From Rothia nasimurium (GTDB taxonomy: Bacteria > Actinomycetota > Actinomycetes > Actinomycetales > Micrococcaceae), in contig NZ_CAKMSR010000003.1 in assembly GCF_928381705.1 (NCBI RefSeq), positions 1-64,000 of the forward strand: a DNA stretch of 64,000 nt, given 5' to 3'. The notes beneath the pieces were generated by a model. The model was not told where the DNA came from, did not search any database, and saw only the letters and a program-made list of their open reading frames with translations. The position numbers were made by a program, and so were the translations under genes. Below are positions 6,588 to 15,268 of the stretch, piece after piece. The stretch's first letter is position 1. Each line of letters begins with the position of its first letter.

Positions 6588-7016
6588 CTAGGACAGGTCG
6601 ATGATGTTGTTGGTAATGCGGGCGGTAGCAATGAGCTTGCCAGCTTCGTCGCTGATATCAATGGCGTGGACGCAGACGGTGCGGCCCAGCTTGACCGCCC
6701 GGCAGGTCGCGGTGACGGTGCCGGAGCGAACCGAGCGCAGGTGGGTGATGTTCAAATCAACGCCCACAGCAGCCTTCTTCTGCTCGGCCACCGAAAGAAA
6801 GGCAGAGATAGACCCCAGGGTTTCTGCCAGGGCGGCAGAGGCGCCCCCGTGAAGCAGGCCCACCGGCTGGGTGTTGCCCTCCACCGGCATAGTGGCGACG
6901 GTCAGTTCGGGGGAGGCTTCCAGAATCGTGATGCCCAGCTTCTGCGCCAGGGCCCCCGCGCCTAGCCGTTCAAGTATCTGCTGGTAGCGGGCGTCCTGCT
7001 CCTGGGTCTCGGTCAT
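6588..7016 (-). CDS. hotdog-fold acyl-CoA thioesterase (PaaI/YdiI type, 142 aa)
   Basis: A single hotdog-domain protein with the signature GLLHGGASAALAETLGS: H56-G57-G58 and E65 occupy the places of the catalytic HGG loop and helix Glu of PaaI- and YdiI/MenI-type thioesterases. These cleave aromatic or naphthoyl CoA thioesters, in menaquinone synthesis (DHNA-CoA) or phenylacetate breakdown. Length is usual for the family. AAGGAG lies seven bases before the ATG. It is divergent from polA with about 80 bp between the starts. No men or paa genes are near, so the substrate is open. Confidence 0.82.
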   Translation of the reverse strand: MTETQEQDARYQQILERLGAGALAQKLGITILEASPELTVATMPVEGNTQPVGLLHGGASAALAETLGSISAFLSVAEQKKAAVGVDLNITHLRSVRSGTVTATCRAVKLGRTVCVHAIDISDEAGKLIATARITNNIIDLS

Positions 7017-7094
7017 GGGTGCTCCTTAGAAAATAGGGGGAGATTGTCTGCCTTCAATCGTAGGGCAGGGGCAGGCGGTAGGATGGTAGGCGTG

Positions 7095-9914
7095 ATGACT
7101 AGACCTGAAACTTCTGCACCTGCACCCGGTAAGCTCATGCTCATTGACGGGCATTCCCTGGCTTTCCGTTCTTTCTACGGCACCCCGGTGGATGTCTTTG
7201 TGAACGCTGAGGGCCAGCACACCAATGCGGTTCATGGCTTCCTCTCAACCCTGATTTCTCTGATTAAAAATGAGCAGCCCAGCCACATTATTGTGGCCTT
7301 TGACCTCTCTGGTGGAACCTTCCGCACCGAGGAATACGGTGAGTATAAGGGTGGGCGTAATGAAACCCCGCAGGAGTTCTTTGGTCAGATTGAGCTGATT
7401 CAGAAGGCCCTGGCGGCCCTGAATATTCCTTCGGTGACCCTGCCGCGCTATGAGGCTGACGATATCGTCGCAACCTACACCCGTCAGGGGCGGGAGGCTG
7501 GCTTCGAGGTGCAGATTGTGTCGGGTGACCGCGATGCCTTCCAGCTGGTGACCGATACCGTTACTGTGCTGTACCCGGTCACGACCGGCCCTACCAAGGG
7601 CATCCGCTACATGACCCCGGCTGCCGTCGAGGAAAAGTATAAGGTTGCACCTCACCTTTACCCCGATCTTGCTGCCCTCACCGGCGAGCAGGCAGACAAT
7701 CTGCCGGGCGTGCCCGGCGTGGGCCCTGGCTTTGCCGCCAAGTGGATTAACGAATACGGCGACCTCAAGGGCGTGCTGGATAATGCCGAGAAGATTAAGG
7801 GTAAGAAGGGTGAGGCCCTGCGCGAGCATATCGATGATGTGCTGCGCAATCGCCGCCTCAATCGCCTGGTGGACGACCTTGACCTGCCGGTGACCCTCGA
7901 TGATGCTGAGGGCTACGGCCCTAACGCTGAGGAGCTTGAAGAGCTCTTTGACTACCTAGAGTTCAATTCCATCCGCAAGCGCGTCGCTGAGCTTTTTGAG
8001 GGCATGCAGCAAACTACACCTGCGGTTGAGATTGATATTGAAGCGGTAGAAACCATCACCAGCGCGGACGCCCTCACCGCCTTCCTGGCAGCTGCCCCCG
8101 AAGCGCTCGCGGCGGTTGAGCGGTCGGTTGAAGTACCTGAACGTCTGGCGCAGGCCATCACCCTCTGGCCCGTGGTTGATGAGCAGGCCGGTGAAAAGGG
8201 GCTGGCCCACAGCCAGGCCCTGCACGGCCTCATGCTGGTTGCCGGTGCCCGCGCAGCCTACCTTGATTTTGAGAAGCAGGCGGACGGCGTCCGCGCGGCC
8301 CTGCGTACCTGGCTGGGGGATGCGTCCGCCCCCAAAATTACCTTCGATGTCAAGCAGAACTTTAAGTCGCTTGCGGCCCATAACCTGCCCCTGGCAGGCG
8401 TTATCGAAGACCCGGTGCTCTCCTCCTACGTCTGTGGCTTCATTCCCACCGCCCGTCGCCGCGGCCCCCGCGAAATGCTCGAAGACCTCACCCGCGACTA
8501 CCTGGGGCAGACCTACCCGGCCGCCCCTGAACAGGAAGACCAGGGGGAGCTCTTCTCGCTCGAACCTGCCGTTGATACCGACTATCAGGCCCTTGCTGCC
8601 CGCCACGTACAAGAACTGGCCTACGCCCTACACCTTGACCTGGTTGCCAAAAACCAGCTCGGCCTCTATGAAGAAATTGAGTTGCCGGCTGCGTCCGCCC
8701 TGGCCCGCATGGAAATTGCCGGTGTAGCAATCGACGCCAGCGCCATCTCGGAACTCAAGGGCTACTACGGCGAACACGTCACCCGCGCCACCGAAGCGGC
8801 CTACGAGATTCTGGGTCACGAGGTCAACCTTTCGTCCCCCAAGCAGCTGCAGGGCGTCCTCTTCGACGAGCTAGGCCTACCGACCACCCGCAAGCTCAAA
8901 AGCGGCTACTCCACCGACGCCGACTCGCTTGCGGGAATCCTCGGCCAGGTAGACCCCGAAAGCCAGGGGGCCTCCTTCCTGGGCGAGTTGCAAACCTACC
9001 GCGACTACACCAAGCTCAAGCAGACCGTTGAGGGGCTGGGCAAGGCAACCGCCGCGGACGGCCGCATCCACACCACCTACCAGCAGAACGTCGCGGCTAC
9101 CGGTCGCCTCTCATCAACCGACCCCAACCTGCAGAACATCCCGATTCGCACCGAAGAAGGACGCAAGATCCGCGATGCCTTTGTCGTGGCCCCCGAACCG
9201 GTTGACGGTACCGACTACACCACCCTGCTGACCGCCGACTACTCCCAGATTGAAATGCGCATCATGGTGCACCTGTCGGACGACGAAGACCTCATCGCCG
9301 CTTATCAGGCGGGGGAGGACCTGCACCGCTTCGTCGGCTCAGAGGTGTTCGGGGTAACGCCAGAAGACGTGACCCCCGAGATGCGCTCTAAGGTAAAGGC
9401 CATGAGCTACGGCCTTGCCTACGGCCTCTCACCCTTCGGCCTGTCAAAGCAGCTGGGGATCAGTGTGGACGAAGCGACCAGCCTGCGCACCAACTACTTC
9501 CAGCGCTTCGGTAAGGTCGGCAGGTTCCTGCGCTCCATCGTGCGCGAGGCCCACAAGACCGGCTACACCGAGACCATGTTTGGCCGCCGCCGCGCTCTGC
9601 CCGACCTGGCCTCGTCCAACCGTCAGCGCCGCGAAGCCGCCGAACGTGCAGCCCTCAACTCGCCCATTCAGGGAACTGCCGCCGACATCATCAAAATCGC
9701 CATGATCAACATCGACGAGCGCCTTCGCCGCGAAAACCTCGCCAGCCGTATGCTGCTGCAGGTGCATGACGAACTGATCCTCGAAGTTGCCGCGGGTGAA
9801 GAAAAGCTCGCCGAGGCAATCCTGGTTGAAGAAATGAGCGGGGCCGCCTCCCTGCGTGTCCCCCTGGACGTCCAGGTTGGCTGGGGCCGCTCCTGGCACG
9901 AGGCAGGGCACTAG
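7095..9914 (+). CDS. polA: DNA polymerase I (939 aa)
   Basis: Residues about 10-320 are the 5'-3' exonuclease/flap nuclease domain (LMLIDGHSLAFRSFY, YEADDIVATYT, SGDRDAFQLV, LPGVPGVGPGFAAKW). The central segment lacks the acidic residues of an active 3'-5' proofreading site, as in other actinobacterial Pol I. The polymerase domain has motif A DYSQIEMRIM (about 714), motif B RSKVKAMSYGLAYG (about 763) and motif C VHDELILEV (about 889). It fills gaps after excision repair and removes Okazaki primers. I chose the ATG at 7095, which begins TRPETSAPAPGKLMLIDGHS; residues from the earlier in-frame start at 7044 do not look conserved. rpsA follows. Confidence 0.95.
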   Translation: MTRPETSAPAPGKLMLIDGHSLAFRSFYGTPVDVFVNAEGQHTNAVHGFLSTLISLIKNEQPSHIIVAFDLSGGTFRTEEYGEYKGGRNETPQEFFGQIELIQKALAALNIPSVTLPRYEADDIVATYTRQGREAGFEVQIVSGDRDAFQLVTDTVTVLYPVTTGPTKGIRYMTPAAVEEKYKVAPHLYPDLAALTGEQADNLPGVPGVGPGFAAKWINEYGDLKGVLDNAEKIKGKKGEALREHIDDVLRNRRLNRLVDDLDLPVTLDDAEGYGPNAEELEELFDYLEFNSIRKRVAELFEGMQQTTPAVEIDIEAVETITSADALTAFLAAAPEALAAVERSVEVPERLAQAITLWPVVDEQAGEKGLAHSQALHGLMLVAGARAAYLDFEKQADGVRAALRTWLGDASAPKITFDVKQNFKSLAAHNLPLAGVIEDPVLSSYVCGFIPTARRRGPREMLEDLTRDYLGQTYPAAPEQEDQGELFSLEPAVDTDYQALAARHVQELAYALHLDLVAKNQLGLYEEIELPAASALARMEIAGVAIDASAISELKGYYGEHVTRATEAAYEILGHEVNLSSPKQLQGVLFDELGLPTTRKLKSGYSTDADSLAGILGQVDPESQGASFLGELQTYRDYTKLKQTVEGLGKATAADGRIHTTYQQNVAATGRLSSTDPNLQNIPIRTEEGRKIRDAFVVAPEPVDGTDYTTLLTADYSQIEMRIMVHLSDDEDLIAAYQAGEDLHRFVGSEVFGVTPEDVTPEMRSKVKAMSYGLAYGLSPFGLSKQLGISVDEATSLRTNYFQRFGKVGRFLRSIVREAHKTGYTETMFGRRRALPDLASSNRQRREAAERAALNSPIQGTAADIIKIAMINIDERLRRENLASRMLLQVHDELILEVAAGEEKLAEAILVEEMSGAASLRVPLDVQVGWGRSWHEAGH

Positions 9915-10243
9915 CAGGGCGGGCAAAAGGTGCGCGGACGCCGGTGCAACACACCCGGGCGCGGGTTAAGACCAACATCACCCCACTTTCCCGTGAACAC
10001 GCGGTGAAAACGCCCACCAAACCATTGACCGGCACCCGCACGCGCCCTAGACTTGAATCTGTGCGTGTACAGTGCCCGCTTTGGCGTGCGCCGCACCCGC
10101 ACACCATATTGTCCGTATCAACGCTCAATACAGAGAACCATGCGGACCTTACCCCGCCCACAGCCACAAGCTACACCGCGGGACCCAGTAAGGCCCTGCC
10201 TGTATTGACCTAGAAAACTATCCATATTGGAGCCCTACTCTCT
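9915..10243 (+). promoter_or_regulatory. polA-rpsA intergenic region with rpsA promoter
   Basis: A good sigma-70-type promoter is visible: TTGACC at 10025-10030, a 17-bp spacer, and TAGACT at 10048-10053, giving a start near 10060 and a leader of about 180 nt before rpsA. One GCGGACGC octamer lies at 9934. No ORF or classical RNA motif is seen in the leader; S1 leaders are often autoregulated in other bacteria, which is not shown here. Confidence 0.6.
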
Positions 10244-11704
10244 ATGAGCACCAACGTTCCCCAGGTTGCAATCAACGACATCGGCAACGAAGAAGAATTC
10301 CTCGCAGCAGTCGACGCAACCATCAAGTACTTCAACGACGGCGATCTCGTTTCAGGCGAAGTTGTCAAGGTTGACCACGACGAGGTACTGCTCGACATCG
10401 GCTACAAGACCGAAGGCGTCATCCCCTCACGTGAACTTTCCATCAAGCACGACGTAGATCCCGACGAAGTTGTTTCTGTTGGTGACACCGTTGAAGCTCT
10501 TGTCCTCACCAAGGAAGACAAGGAAGGCCGCCTGATTCTCTCCAAGAAGCGCGCACAGTACGAGCGCGCCTGGGGCGACATCGAGAAGGTCAAGGAAGAA
10601 GACGGCGTCGTTACCGGTACCGTCATCGAGGTCGTCAAGGGTGGTCTTATCCTCGACATCGGCCTGCGTGGCTTCCTCCCCGCTTCACTCGTCGAAATGC
10701 GTCGCGTCCGCGACCTGGCACCCTACATCGGCCAGGAAATCGAAGCCAAGATCATCGAGCTCGACAAGAACCGCAACAACGTTGTTCTGTCACGCCGTGC
10801 ATGGCTCGAGCAGACCCAGTCAGAGGTCCGCTCAACCTTCCTCAACCAGCTCGAAAAGGGCCAGGTTCGTACCGGCGTTGTCTCCTCCATCGTTAACTTC
10901 GGTGCCTTCGTTGACCTCGGCGGCGTTGACGGTCTCGTCCACGTATCCGAGCTCTCCTGGAAGCACATCGACCACCCCTCAGAGGTTGTCGAAGTTGGCG
11001 ACGAAGTCACCGTTGAGGTCCTCGAAGTTGATCACGACCGTGAGCGCGTCTCACTGTCACTGAAGGCTACCCAGGAAGATCCCTGGCAGGCATTCGCTCG
11101 CACCCACGCACTGGGTCAGGTTGTACCCGGTAAGGTCACCAAGCTCGTACCCTTCGGCGCATTCGTTCGCGTTGAAGACGGCATCGAAGGCCTCGTCCAC
11201 ATCTCCGAACTCGCCGTTCGCCACGTGGACCTGGCAGAGCAGGTTGTCTCCGTCGGTGACGAACTGTTCGTCAAGGTTATCGACATCGACCTCGACCGTC
11301 GCCGCATCTCCCTGTCACTGAAGCAGGCCAACGAAGGTGTAGACCCCGAGTCCACCGAGTTCGACCCCGCTCTCTACGGCATGGCTGCAGAGTACGACGA
11401 AGAAGGCAACTACAAGTACCCCGAGGGCTTCGACCCCGAGACCAACGAATGGCTCGAAGGCTTCGAAACCCAGCGTGCAGCATGGGAGCAGCAGTACGCT
11501 GACGCCCAGGCTCGCTGGGAAGCTCACAAGGTACAGGTTGCTAAGGCTCTCGAAGCCGACGCAGAAGCAGCAGCTGCTGCCCCCGCGTCCGCTCCCGCCG
11601 AAGCTGCACCCACCTCATACTCATCCGAGAAGCCTGCCGAAACCGGCACCCTGGCTTCCGATGAGGCACTTGCGGAACTCCGTAAGAAGCTGACCGGCAA
11701 CTAG
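10244..11704 (+). CDS. rpsA: 30S ribosomal protein S1 (486 aa)
   Basis: Four S1/OB-fold RNA-binding repeats are visible, beginning near residues 35 (GDLVSGEVVKVDHDEVLLDIG), 122 (GVVTGTVIEVVKGGLILDIG), 205 (GQVRTGVVSSIVNFGAFVDLG) and 292 (GQVVPGKVTKLVPFGAFVRVE). This is the usual four-repeat form in actinobacteria. The C-terminal tail is acidic then Ala/Pro-rich and ends RKKLTGN. S1 binds mRNA to the 30S subunit. Codon use is strongly biased, as expected for a highly expressed gene. The gene ends in two consecutive TAG codons, and its last 24 bp recur 99 bp downstream. Confidence 0.95.
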   Translation: MSTNVPQVAINDIGNEEEFLAAVDATIKYFNDGDLVSGEVVKVDHDEVLLDIGYKTEGVIPSRELSIKHDVDPDEVVSVGDTVEALVLTKEDKEGRLILSKKRAQYERAWGDIEKVKEEDGVVTGTVIEVVKGGLILDIGLRGFLPASLVEMRRVRDLAPYIGQEIEAKIIELDKNRNNVVLSRRAWLEQTQSEVRSTFLNQLEKGQVRTGVVSSIVNFGAFVDLGGVDGLVHVSELSWKHIDHPSEVVEVGDEVTVEVLEVDHDRERVSLSLKATQEDPWQAFARTHALGQVVPGKVTKLVPFGAFVRVEDGIEGLVHISELAVRHVDLAEQVVSVGDELFVKVIDIDLDRRRISLSLKQANEGVDPESTEFDPALYGMAAEYDEEGNYKYPEGFDPETNEWLEGFETQRAAWEQQYADAQARWEAHKVQVAKALEADAEAAAAAPASAPAEAAPTSYSSEKPAETGTLASDEALAELRKKLTGN

Positions 11705-11802
11705 TAGGTGAAGGAAGCGGAGTTCCGATTCCAGCGAAGATTTATTTCCTCGCGCGCTCGGAATCTTCGCTTCCATCCCCGCAAGAAGCTGACCGGCAAC
11801 TA
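11680..11802. repeat. 24-bp direct repeat duplicating the rpsA 3' end, with hairpin between copies
   Basis: The last bases of rpsA (11680-11703, core AAGAAGCTGACCGGCAACTA) recur at 11779-11802 with one mismatch in 24 and a spacing of exactly 99 bp. Because 99 is a multiple of three, the second copy again encodes RKKLTGN followed by a stop in the rpsA frame. Between them lies a 10-bp inverted repeat, AGCGAAGATT (11733-11742) and AATCTTCGCT (11762-11771). Confidence 0.85.
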
Positions 11803-11828
11803 ATTCTCTGAATTAGTCACAGCAATCA

Positions 11829-11872
11829 AGGGCCCCTTCCACCTTCGGGTGGGAGGGGTCCTTATCTGTAGG
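11829..11872 (+). terminator. terminator downstream of rpsA
   Basis: GGCCCCTTCCACC pairs with GGTGGGAGGGGTCC around a TTCG tetraloop, followed by TTA. It lies after the second copy of the rpsA end. Confidence 0.75.
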
Positions 11873-12029
11873 GTGCAACGTGCGTGCGAGGGCGTAGAGG
11901 CGGGCGTCATGCCTATAGTTCATGCTCAGGCTAGGGTTAGTTAACCTTGCGTTAACCTTTTCCCCAGACTATTAACAGGGCTCAAATTTTGCCTTAAGAC
12001 CGTATGAACACAACCTCAAAGGGGGACTC
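11873..12029 (+). promoter_or_regulatory. PHO-box-like direct repeat upstream of the Pit transporter
   Basis: GTTAACC occurs at 11940-11946 and 11951-11957, an exact repeat with an 11-bp period. GTTCATG at 11918-11924 lies in the same 11-bp register. Actinobacterial PhoP PHO boxes are direct repeats of GTTCACC-like heptamers with this period, and phosphate transporter genes are their usual targets. The site lies 70-110 bp before the GTG start. Confidence 0.6.
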
Positions 12030-13646
12030 GTGGATTCCAGCGCGAATTCGGGTTCACATCTCGCAACCCCCGCGTTGCAACGAGACACCACCGACAAATG
12101 GTGGCACCTCGCCTTCGGCGGCCTCATGGCTGTCTCACTGACACTCTTTACACTCTGGTCCCTCAACTACGTCGACCAGTCAGCTCGCACCCTCGTCCTT
12201 ATCGCAGCCGTCCTCCTGGGTCTCTTCATGGCCTTCAACATCGGCGGTAACGACGTAGCGAACTCCTTCGGAACCTCCGTGGGCGCGGGTACCCTGACCA
12301 TCAAGCAGGCCCTGCTCATCGCGGCTGTCTTCGAGGTATCGGGCGCTGTGATCGCTGGCGGTTCGGTGACCGACACCGTGCGTTCAGGCATCGTCGACCT
12401 GGGTGCTATCGACCTGGACCCCATGCAGTTCGTCTACATCATGATGGCAGCCCTTCTGGGCGCAGCTATCTGGCTGCTGGTCGCCACCAAGATGGGCTGG
12501 CCCGTCTCTACCACCCACTCCATCATCGGCGGTATCGTGGGTGCGGCCCTGACCATCGGCTTCACCACCGGCACCGGCGGCATGGACATGGTGCAGTGGA
12601 ACAAGATTGGTCAGATTGCCATTTCTTGGGTTCTTTCGCCGCTCCTGGGTGGTCTGTTCGCCTGGGTTCTCTTTGGCTTTATCAAGAAGTACATCCTGGG
12701 CTACAACGAGAAGGTCGATGCGGCCATGCTCGAAATCAAGAAGCACCAGGAAGAAGAGCGCGCAGCCCACACCCCGCACGACGGCTTCCAGCGCATTACC
12801 GACTTGCAGCAGGACGCCTACTCCAACGCTATGCTGCGCAAGAAGAAGTTCAAGCTCAAGAAGCTTGACCCTGAGGCCCCTGAGAGCGAGTACTACCGCC
12901 AGGTGCACAAGCTTGACCAGAAGGCTAAGCGTGCTGACTCCCACCGGGCACTTGAGGTTTATGTGCCTATCCTGGCTGCCTTCGGTGCGGCTCTGATTGC
13001 AGCCATGCTGCTCTTCAAGGGTCTGGATAACCTGGAGCTGGGTATCTCAACCATGGGTAACGTCATGATTATGGTGATGGTTGCGGCTATCGCCTGGGTG
13101 AGTGTTTCAGTCTTCGCCCGCAGCCTGCAGAAGCAGGAACTCTCCCGCGCCACCTTTACCATCTTTGCCTGGTTGCAGGTCTTTACCGCAGCTGCCTTCG
13201 CCTTTAGCCACGGTGCCAACGACATCGCCAACGCTATCGGCCCCTTCGTGGCGATTCTCGATGTGCTCAAGACCGGTGCCATTGGTGACGAGGCCGTTGT
13301 GCCCATGCCCGCGCTGGTGGCCTTCGGTATCGCCCTGATTGTGGGTCTTTGGTTCGTTGGCCGTAACGTGATTGCTACCGTTGGTCACGGCCTGACCAAG
13401 ATGCACCCCTCATCGGGCTTTGCCGCTGAGCTGGCCGCTGCCGGTGTGGTTATGGCTGCATCTGTTCTGGGTCTGCCCGTTTCGTCCACCCACATCCTGA
13501 TCGGTGCAGTGCTGGGCGTCGGTATCGTCAACCGCTCAGCTAACTGGAAGCTCATGCGACCCATTGCCCTTGCCTGGATTATCACCCTGCCCATCTCAGC
13601 CGCTATCGGCTCGGTAGGCGTGTTGGCTATTTCAGCAATCTTCTAG
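12030..13646 (+). CDS. inorganic phosphate transporter, PiT family (538 aa)
   Basis: A polytopic protein with the duplicated PiT signature: NIGGNDVANSFGTSVGAGTLT near residue 70 and FSHGANDIANAIGPFVAI near residue 390, plus two membrane segments with GxPVSTTHSIIG and GLPVSSTHILIG. PiT carriers take up phosphate, often as a neutral metal-phosphate complex, with protons. A long charged cytoplasmic loop (about residues 225-305) separates the halves. The GTG start is preceded by AAAGGGGG. A PHO-box-like repeat lies upstream, suggesting control by phosphate starvation. The stop codon overlaps the stop of the convergent YigZ gene at CTAG. Confidence 0.93.
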   Translation: MDSSANSGSHLATPALQRDTTDKWWHLAFGGLMAVSLTLFTLWSLNYVDQSARTLVLIAAVLLGLFMAFNIGGNDVANSFGTSVGAGTLTIKQALLIAAVFEVSGAVIAGGSVTDTVRSGIVDLGAIDLDPMQFVYIMMAALLGAAIWLLVATKMGWPVSTTHSIIGGIVGAALTIGFTTGTGGMDMVQWNKIGQIAISWVLSPLLGGLFAWVLFGFIKKYILGYNEKVDAAMLEIKKHQEEERAAHTPHDGFQRITDLQQDAYSNAMLRKKKFKLKKLDPEAPESEYYRQVHKLDQKAKRADSHRALEVYVPILAAFGAALIAAMLLFKGLDNLELGISTMGNVMIMVMVAAIAWVSVSVFARSLQKQELSRATFTIFAWLQVFTAAAFAFSHGANDIANAIGPFVAILDVLKTGAIGDEAVVPMPALVAFGIALIVGLWFVGRNVIATVGHGLTKMHPSSGFAAELAAAGVVMAASVLGLPVSSTHILIGAVLGVGIVNRSANWKLMRPIALAWIITLPISAAIGSVGVLAISAIF

Positions 13647-14332
13647 GCTAGATCAACCCACTGGGTTTCACCCCACGAAATGTGCCCTGCGCCGGCTGTC
13701 AGCTCGGCCAGGGCCGTTTCTGTTTGGGCGCGGGTTGCTGCGTCATCAAAAACGCCCAGGGTGATGTGGGCGCCGCTGGCTGTGTAATCTGTACCCAGCA
13801 CCGTGTAGCCCAGCGCGCGCAGGTCGTTCTCGAAGCGTCCGGCCTCCGCGTGGGAAGCGGTGACGGTGCCCAGTCGCAGGCGTTCGCGGGGAACGAGGGG
13901 AGCGGCGTCCAGGGTGGCGACGACTGCGTCCGTATAGGCGCGCACCAAACCGCCAGCCCCCAGCTTGATACCACCAAAGTAGCGCACCACTACAGCGCAA
14001 ATATCTGAGAGGTCGGTGGTTTCACCGTCGCGTCCTTCGGTGCGCCGGGCTAACAAGGCCTGGAGCATGGGAATCCCTGCGGTGCCGGCGGGCTCGCCGT
14101 CGTCGTTGGAGCGCTGGGTCTGCCGGTCTGCCCCGATAATAAAAGCAGAGCAGACGTGGCGGGCATCGTGGTAGGTCTTGCGCTTGGACTCAATAAAAGC
14201 GCGGGCCTCTTCTTCAGTTTCCACGCGCTGAACATAGCCGATGAACTCACTGCGCTTAATTTCTAGCAGGTGCCGGGTTTGGTCTCGGCTGGCGAGTACG
14301 GTGTAGCGGTTAGCGCGGGTTTCATCAGTCAT
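13643..14332 (-). CDS. YigZ/IMPACT-family protein (229 aa)
   Basis: Residues 15-130 form the UPF0029/IMPACT N-terminal domain: IKRSEFIGYVQRVETEEEARAFIESKRKTYHDARHVCSAFIIG, then SNDDGEPAGTAGIPMLQAL and AVVVRYFGGIKLGAGGLVRAY. Residues 145-229 match the DUF1949 C-terminal domain. The family is widespread; the E. coli structure suggests nucleic-acid binding and eukaryotic IMPACT regulates translation, but the bacterial function is unsettled. The ATG at 14332 is chosen because homology begins right after it; the frame extends 69 codons upstream across the coaE promoter with no protein character. Convergent with the Pit gene. Confidence 0.85.
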   Translation of the reverse strand: MTDETRANRYTVLASRDQTRHLLEIKRSEFIGYVQRVETEEEARAFIESKRKTYHDARHVCSAFIIGADRQTQRSNDDGEPAGTAGIPMLQALLARRTEGRDGETTDLSDICAVVVRYFGGIKLGAGGLVRAYTDAVVATLDAAPLVPRERLRLGTVTASHAEAGRFENDLRALGYTVLGTDYTASGAHITLGVFDDAATRAQTETALAELTAGAGHISWGETQWVDLA

Positions 14333-14420
14333 GGTGTCTATTCTAGTGTGCAGCTGGCAGGGCGCGTAGGCTGGTGGTAGGCTTCGGGCACCTGCCCGGT
14401 GACGAGAGGAAAGGACGCCT

Positions 14421-15038
14421 GTGGTACAGCGTATCGGTCTGACCGGTGGTATTGGGTCGGGTAAATCAACGGTAGCGAGGATGCTGGTGGAGTGCGGTGC
14501 TGTGCTGATTGATGCTGATGCTATATCCCGCCAGCTCATGCAACCGGGGCAGGAGGTGCTGGCTGAGACCGTCCGCGTCTTTGGGTCGGGTATCTTGGCA
14601 CCTCATGGGGAGCTTGACCGCGCTGCCCTGGCCTCCCTGGTCTTTTCTGATGAGAACGCCCGCGCCAAGCTCAATGCCATCGTTCACCCGGCGGTGCGGG
14701 CTGAAGCTGCGCGGCAGCGTGAGGTGGCGGTGCAGAAGCTGGGGGAGGGCGCCGTTATTGTTGAGGACATCCCCCTGCTGGCCGAGACCGGCCAGGCGGC
14801 AGACTTTGATGCGGTGATTGTGGTGGAGGCGCAGCACGGGGAGCGGCTACGCCGCCTGGTTGAGATGCGCGGTATGAGCGAGGCGGACGCCCGCGCCCGC
14901 ATTGCTGCGCAGGCCTGCGACGAGCAGCGCCGGGCTATTGCCACCTGGGTCATTGATAACTCGGGAAGTTTAGAGCGCACCGCTGCGCAGGTGCGCGAGG
15001 TCTTTGCCAAAATCACAGCCGGTTCGTTACATGAATAA
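14421..15038 (+). CDS. coaE: dephospho-CoA kinase (205 aa)
   Basis: P-loop GGIGSGKST at residues 9-17, followed by DADAISRQLM, where the acidic pair positions the substrate, and the lid region RLRRLVEMRGMSEADARARIAAQ. CoaE phosphorylates the 3'-hydroxyl of dephospho-CoA with ATP, the last step of coenzyme A synthesis, in the cytosol. Length fits the short, single-domain form of the enzyme. The GTG start is preceded by GAGGAAAGGA. coaE commonly follows rpsA in actinobacteria; here the Pit and YigZ genes lie between them. Confidence 0.93.
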   Translation: MVQRIGLTGGIGSGKSTVARMLVECGAVLIDADAISRQLMQPGQEVLAETVRVFGSGILAPHGELDRAALASLVFSDENARAKLNAIVHPAVRAEAARQREVAVQKLGEGAVIVEDIPLLAETGQAADFDAVIVVEAQHGERLRRLVEMRGMSEADARARIAAQACDEQRRAIATWVIDNSGSLERTAAQVREVFAKITAGSLHE

Positions 15039-15268
15039 ATTTTTAGCAAGGAGTATTTGAACTTTTGGTCTAAAAAACCCGGTTGTGACCAGTGGAAACA
15101 GGCGAGAACAAGGAAAAGTATAAAAATCAAGTAGACTTACCTCTCCTGGAAAACAACCCCAAGCCCGCTTATCATTGATACGTTGCCCAGAGACCGGGCA
15201 GCCGCTGTGCGGGCGGTGGATGCAAGGGGCCCGCACGGTCACACACATACTTCCACCGGGATAATCCT
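15039..15268. other. coaE-BCCT intergenic region with a 5'-leader hairpin
   Basis: AT-rich promoter-like DNA to about 15145, then a GC-rich leader. GTGCGGGC (15207-15214) pairs with GCCCGCAC (15229-15236) some 30 bp before the BCCT start. No convincing gene is present. Confidence 0.4.

Noticed and set aside
13643..14539. YigZ frame extended 69 codons upstream to 14539
   Set aside because: The extension crosses the coaE start and promoter, has no ribosome site and reads unlike a protein; homology begins at the ATG at 14332.
15057..15134. A 25-codon TTG-started ORF upstream of the BCCT gene, near AAGGAG
   Set aside because: The spacing from AAGGAG to TTG is too short, and the region looks like promoter DNA; no terminator follows to suggest attenuation.
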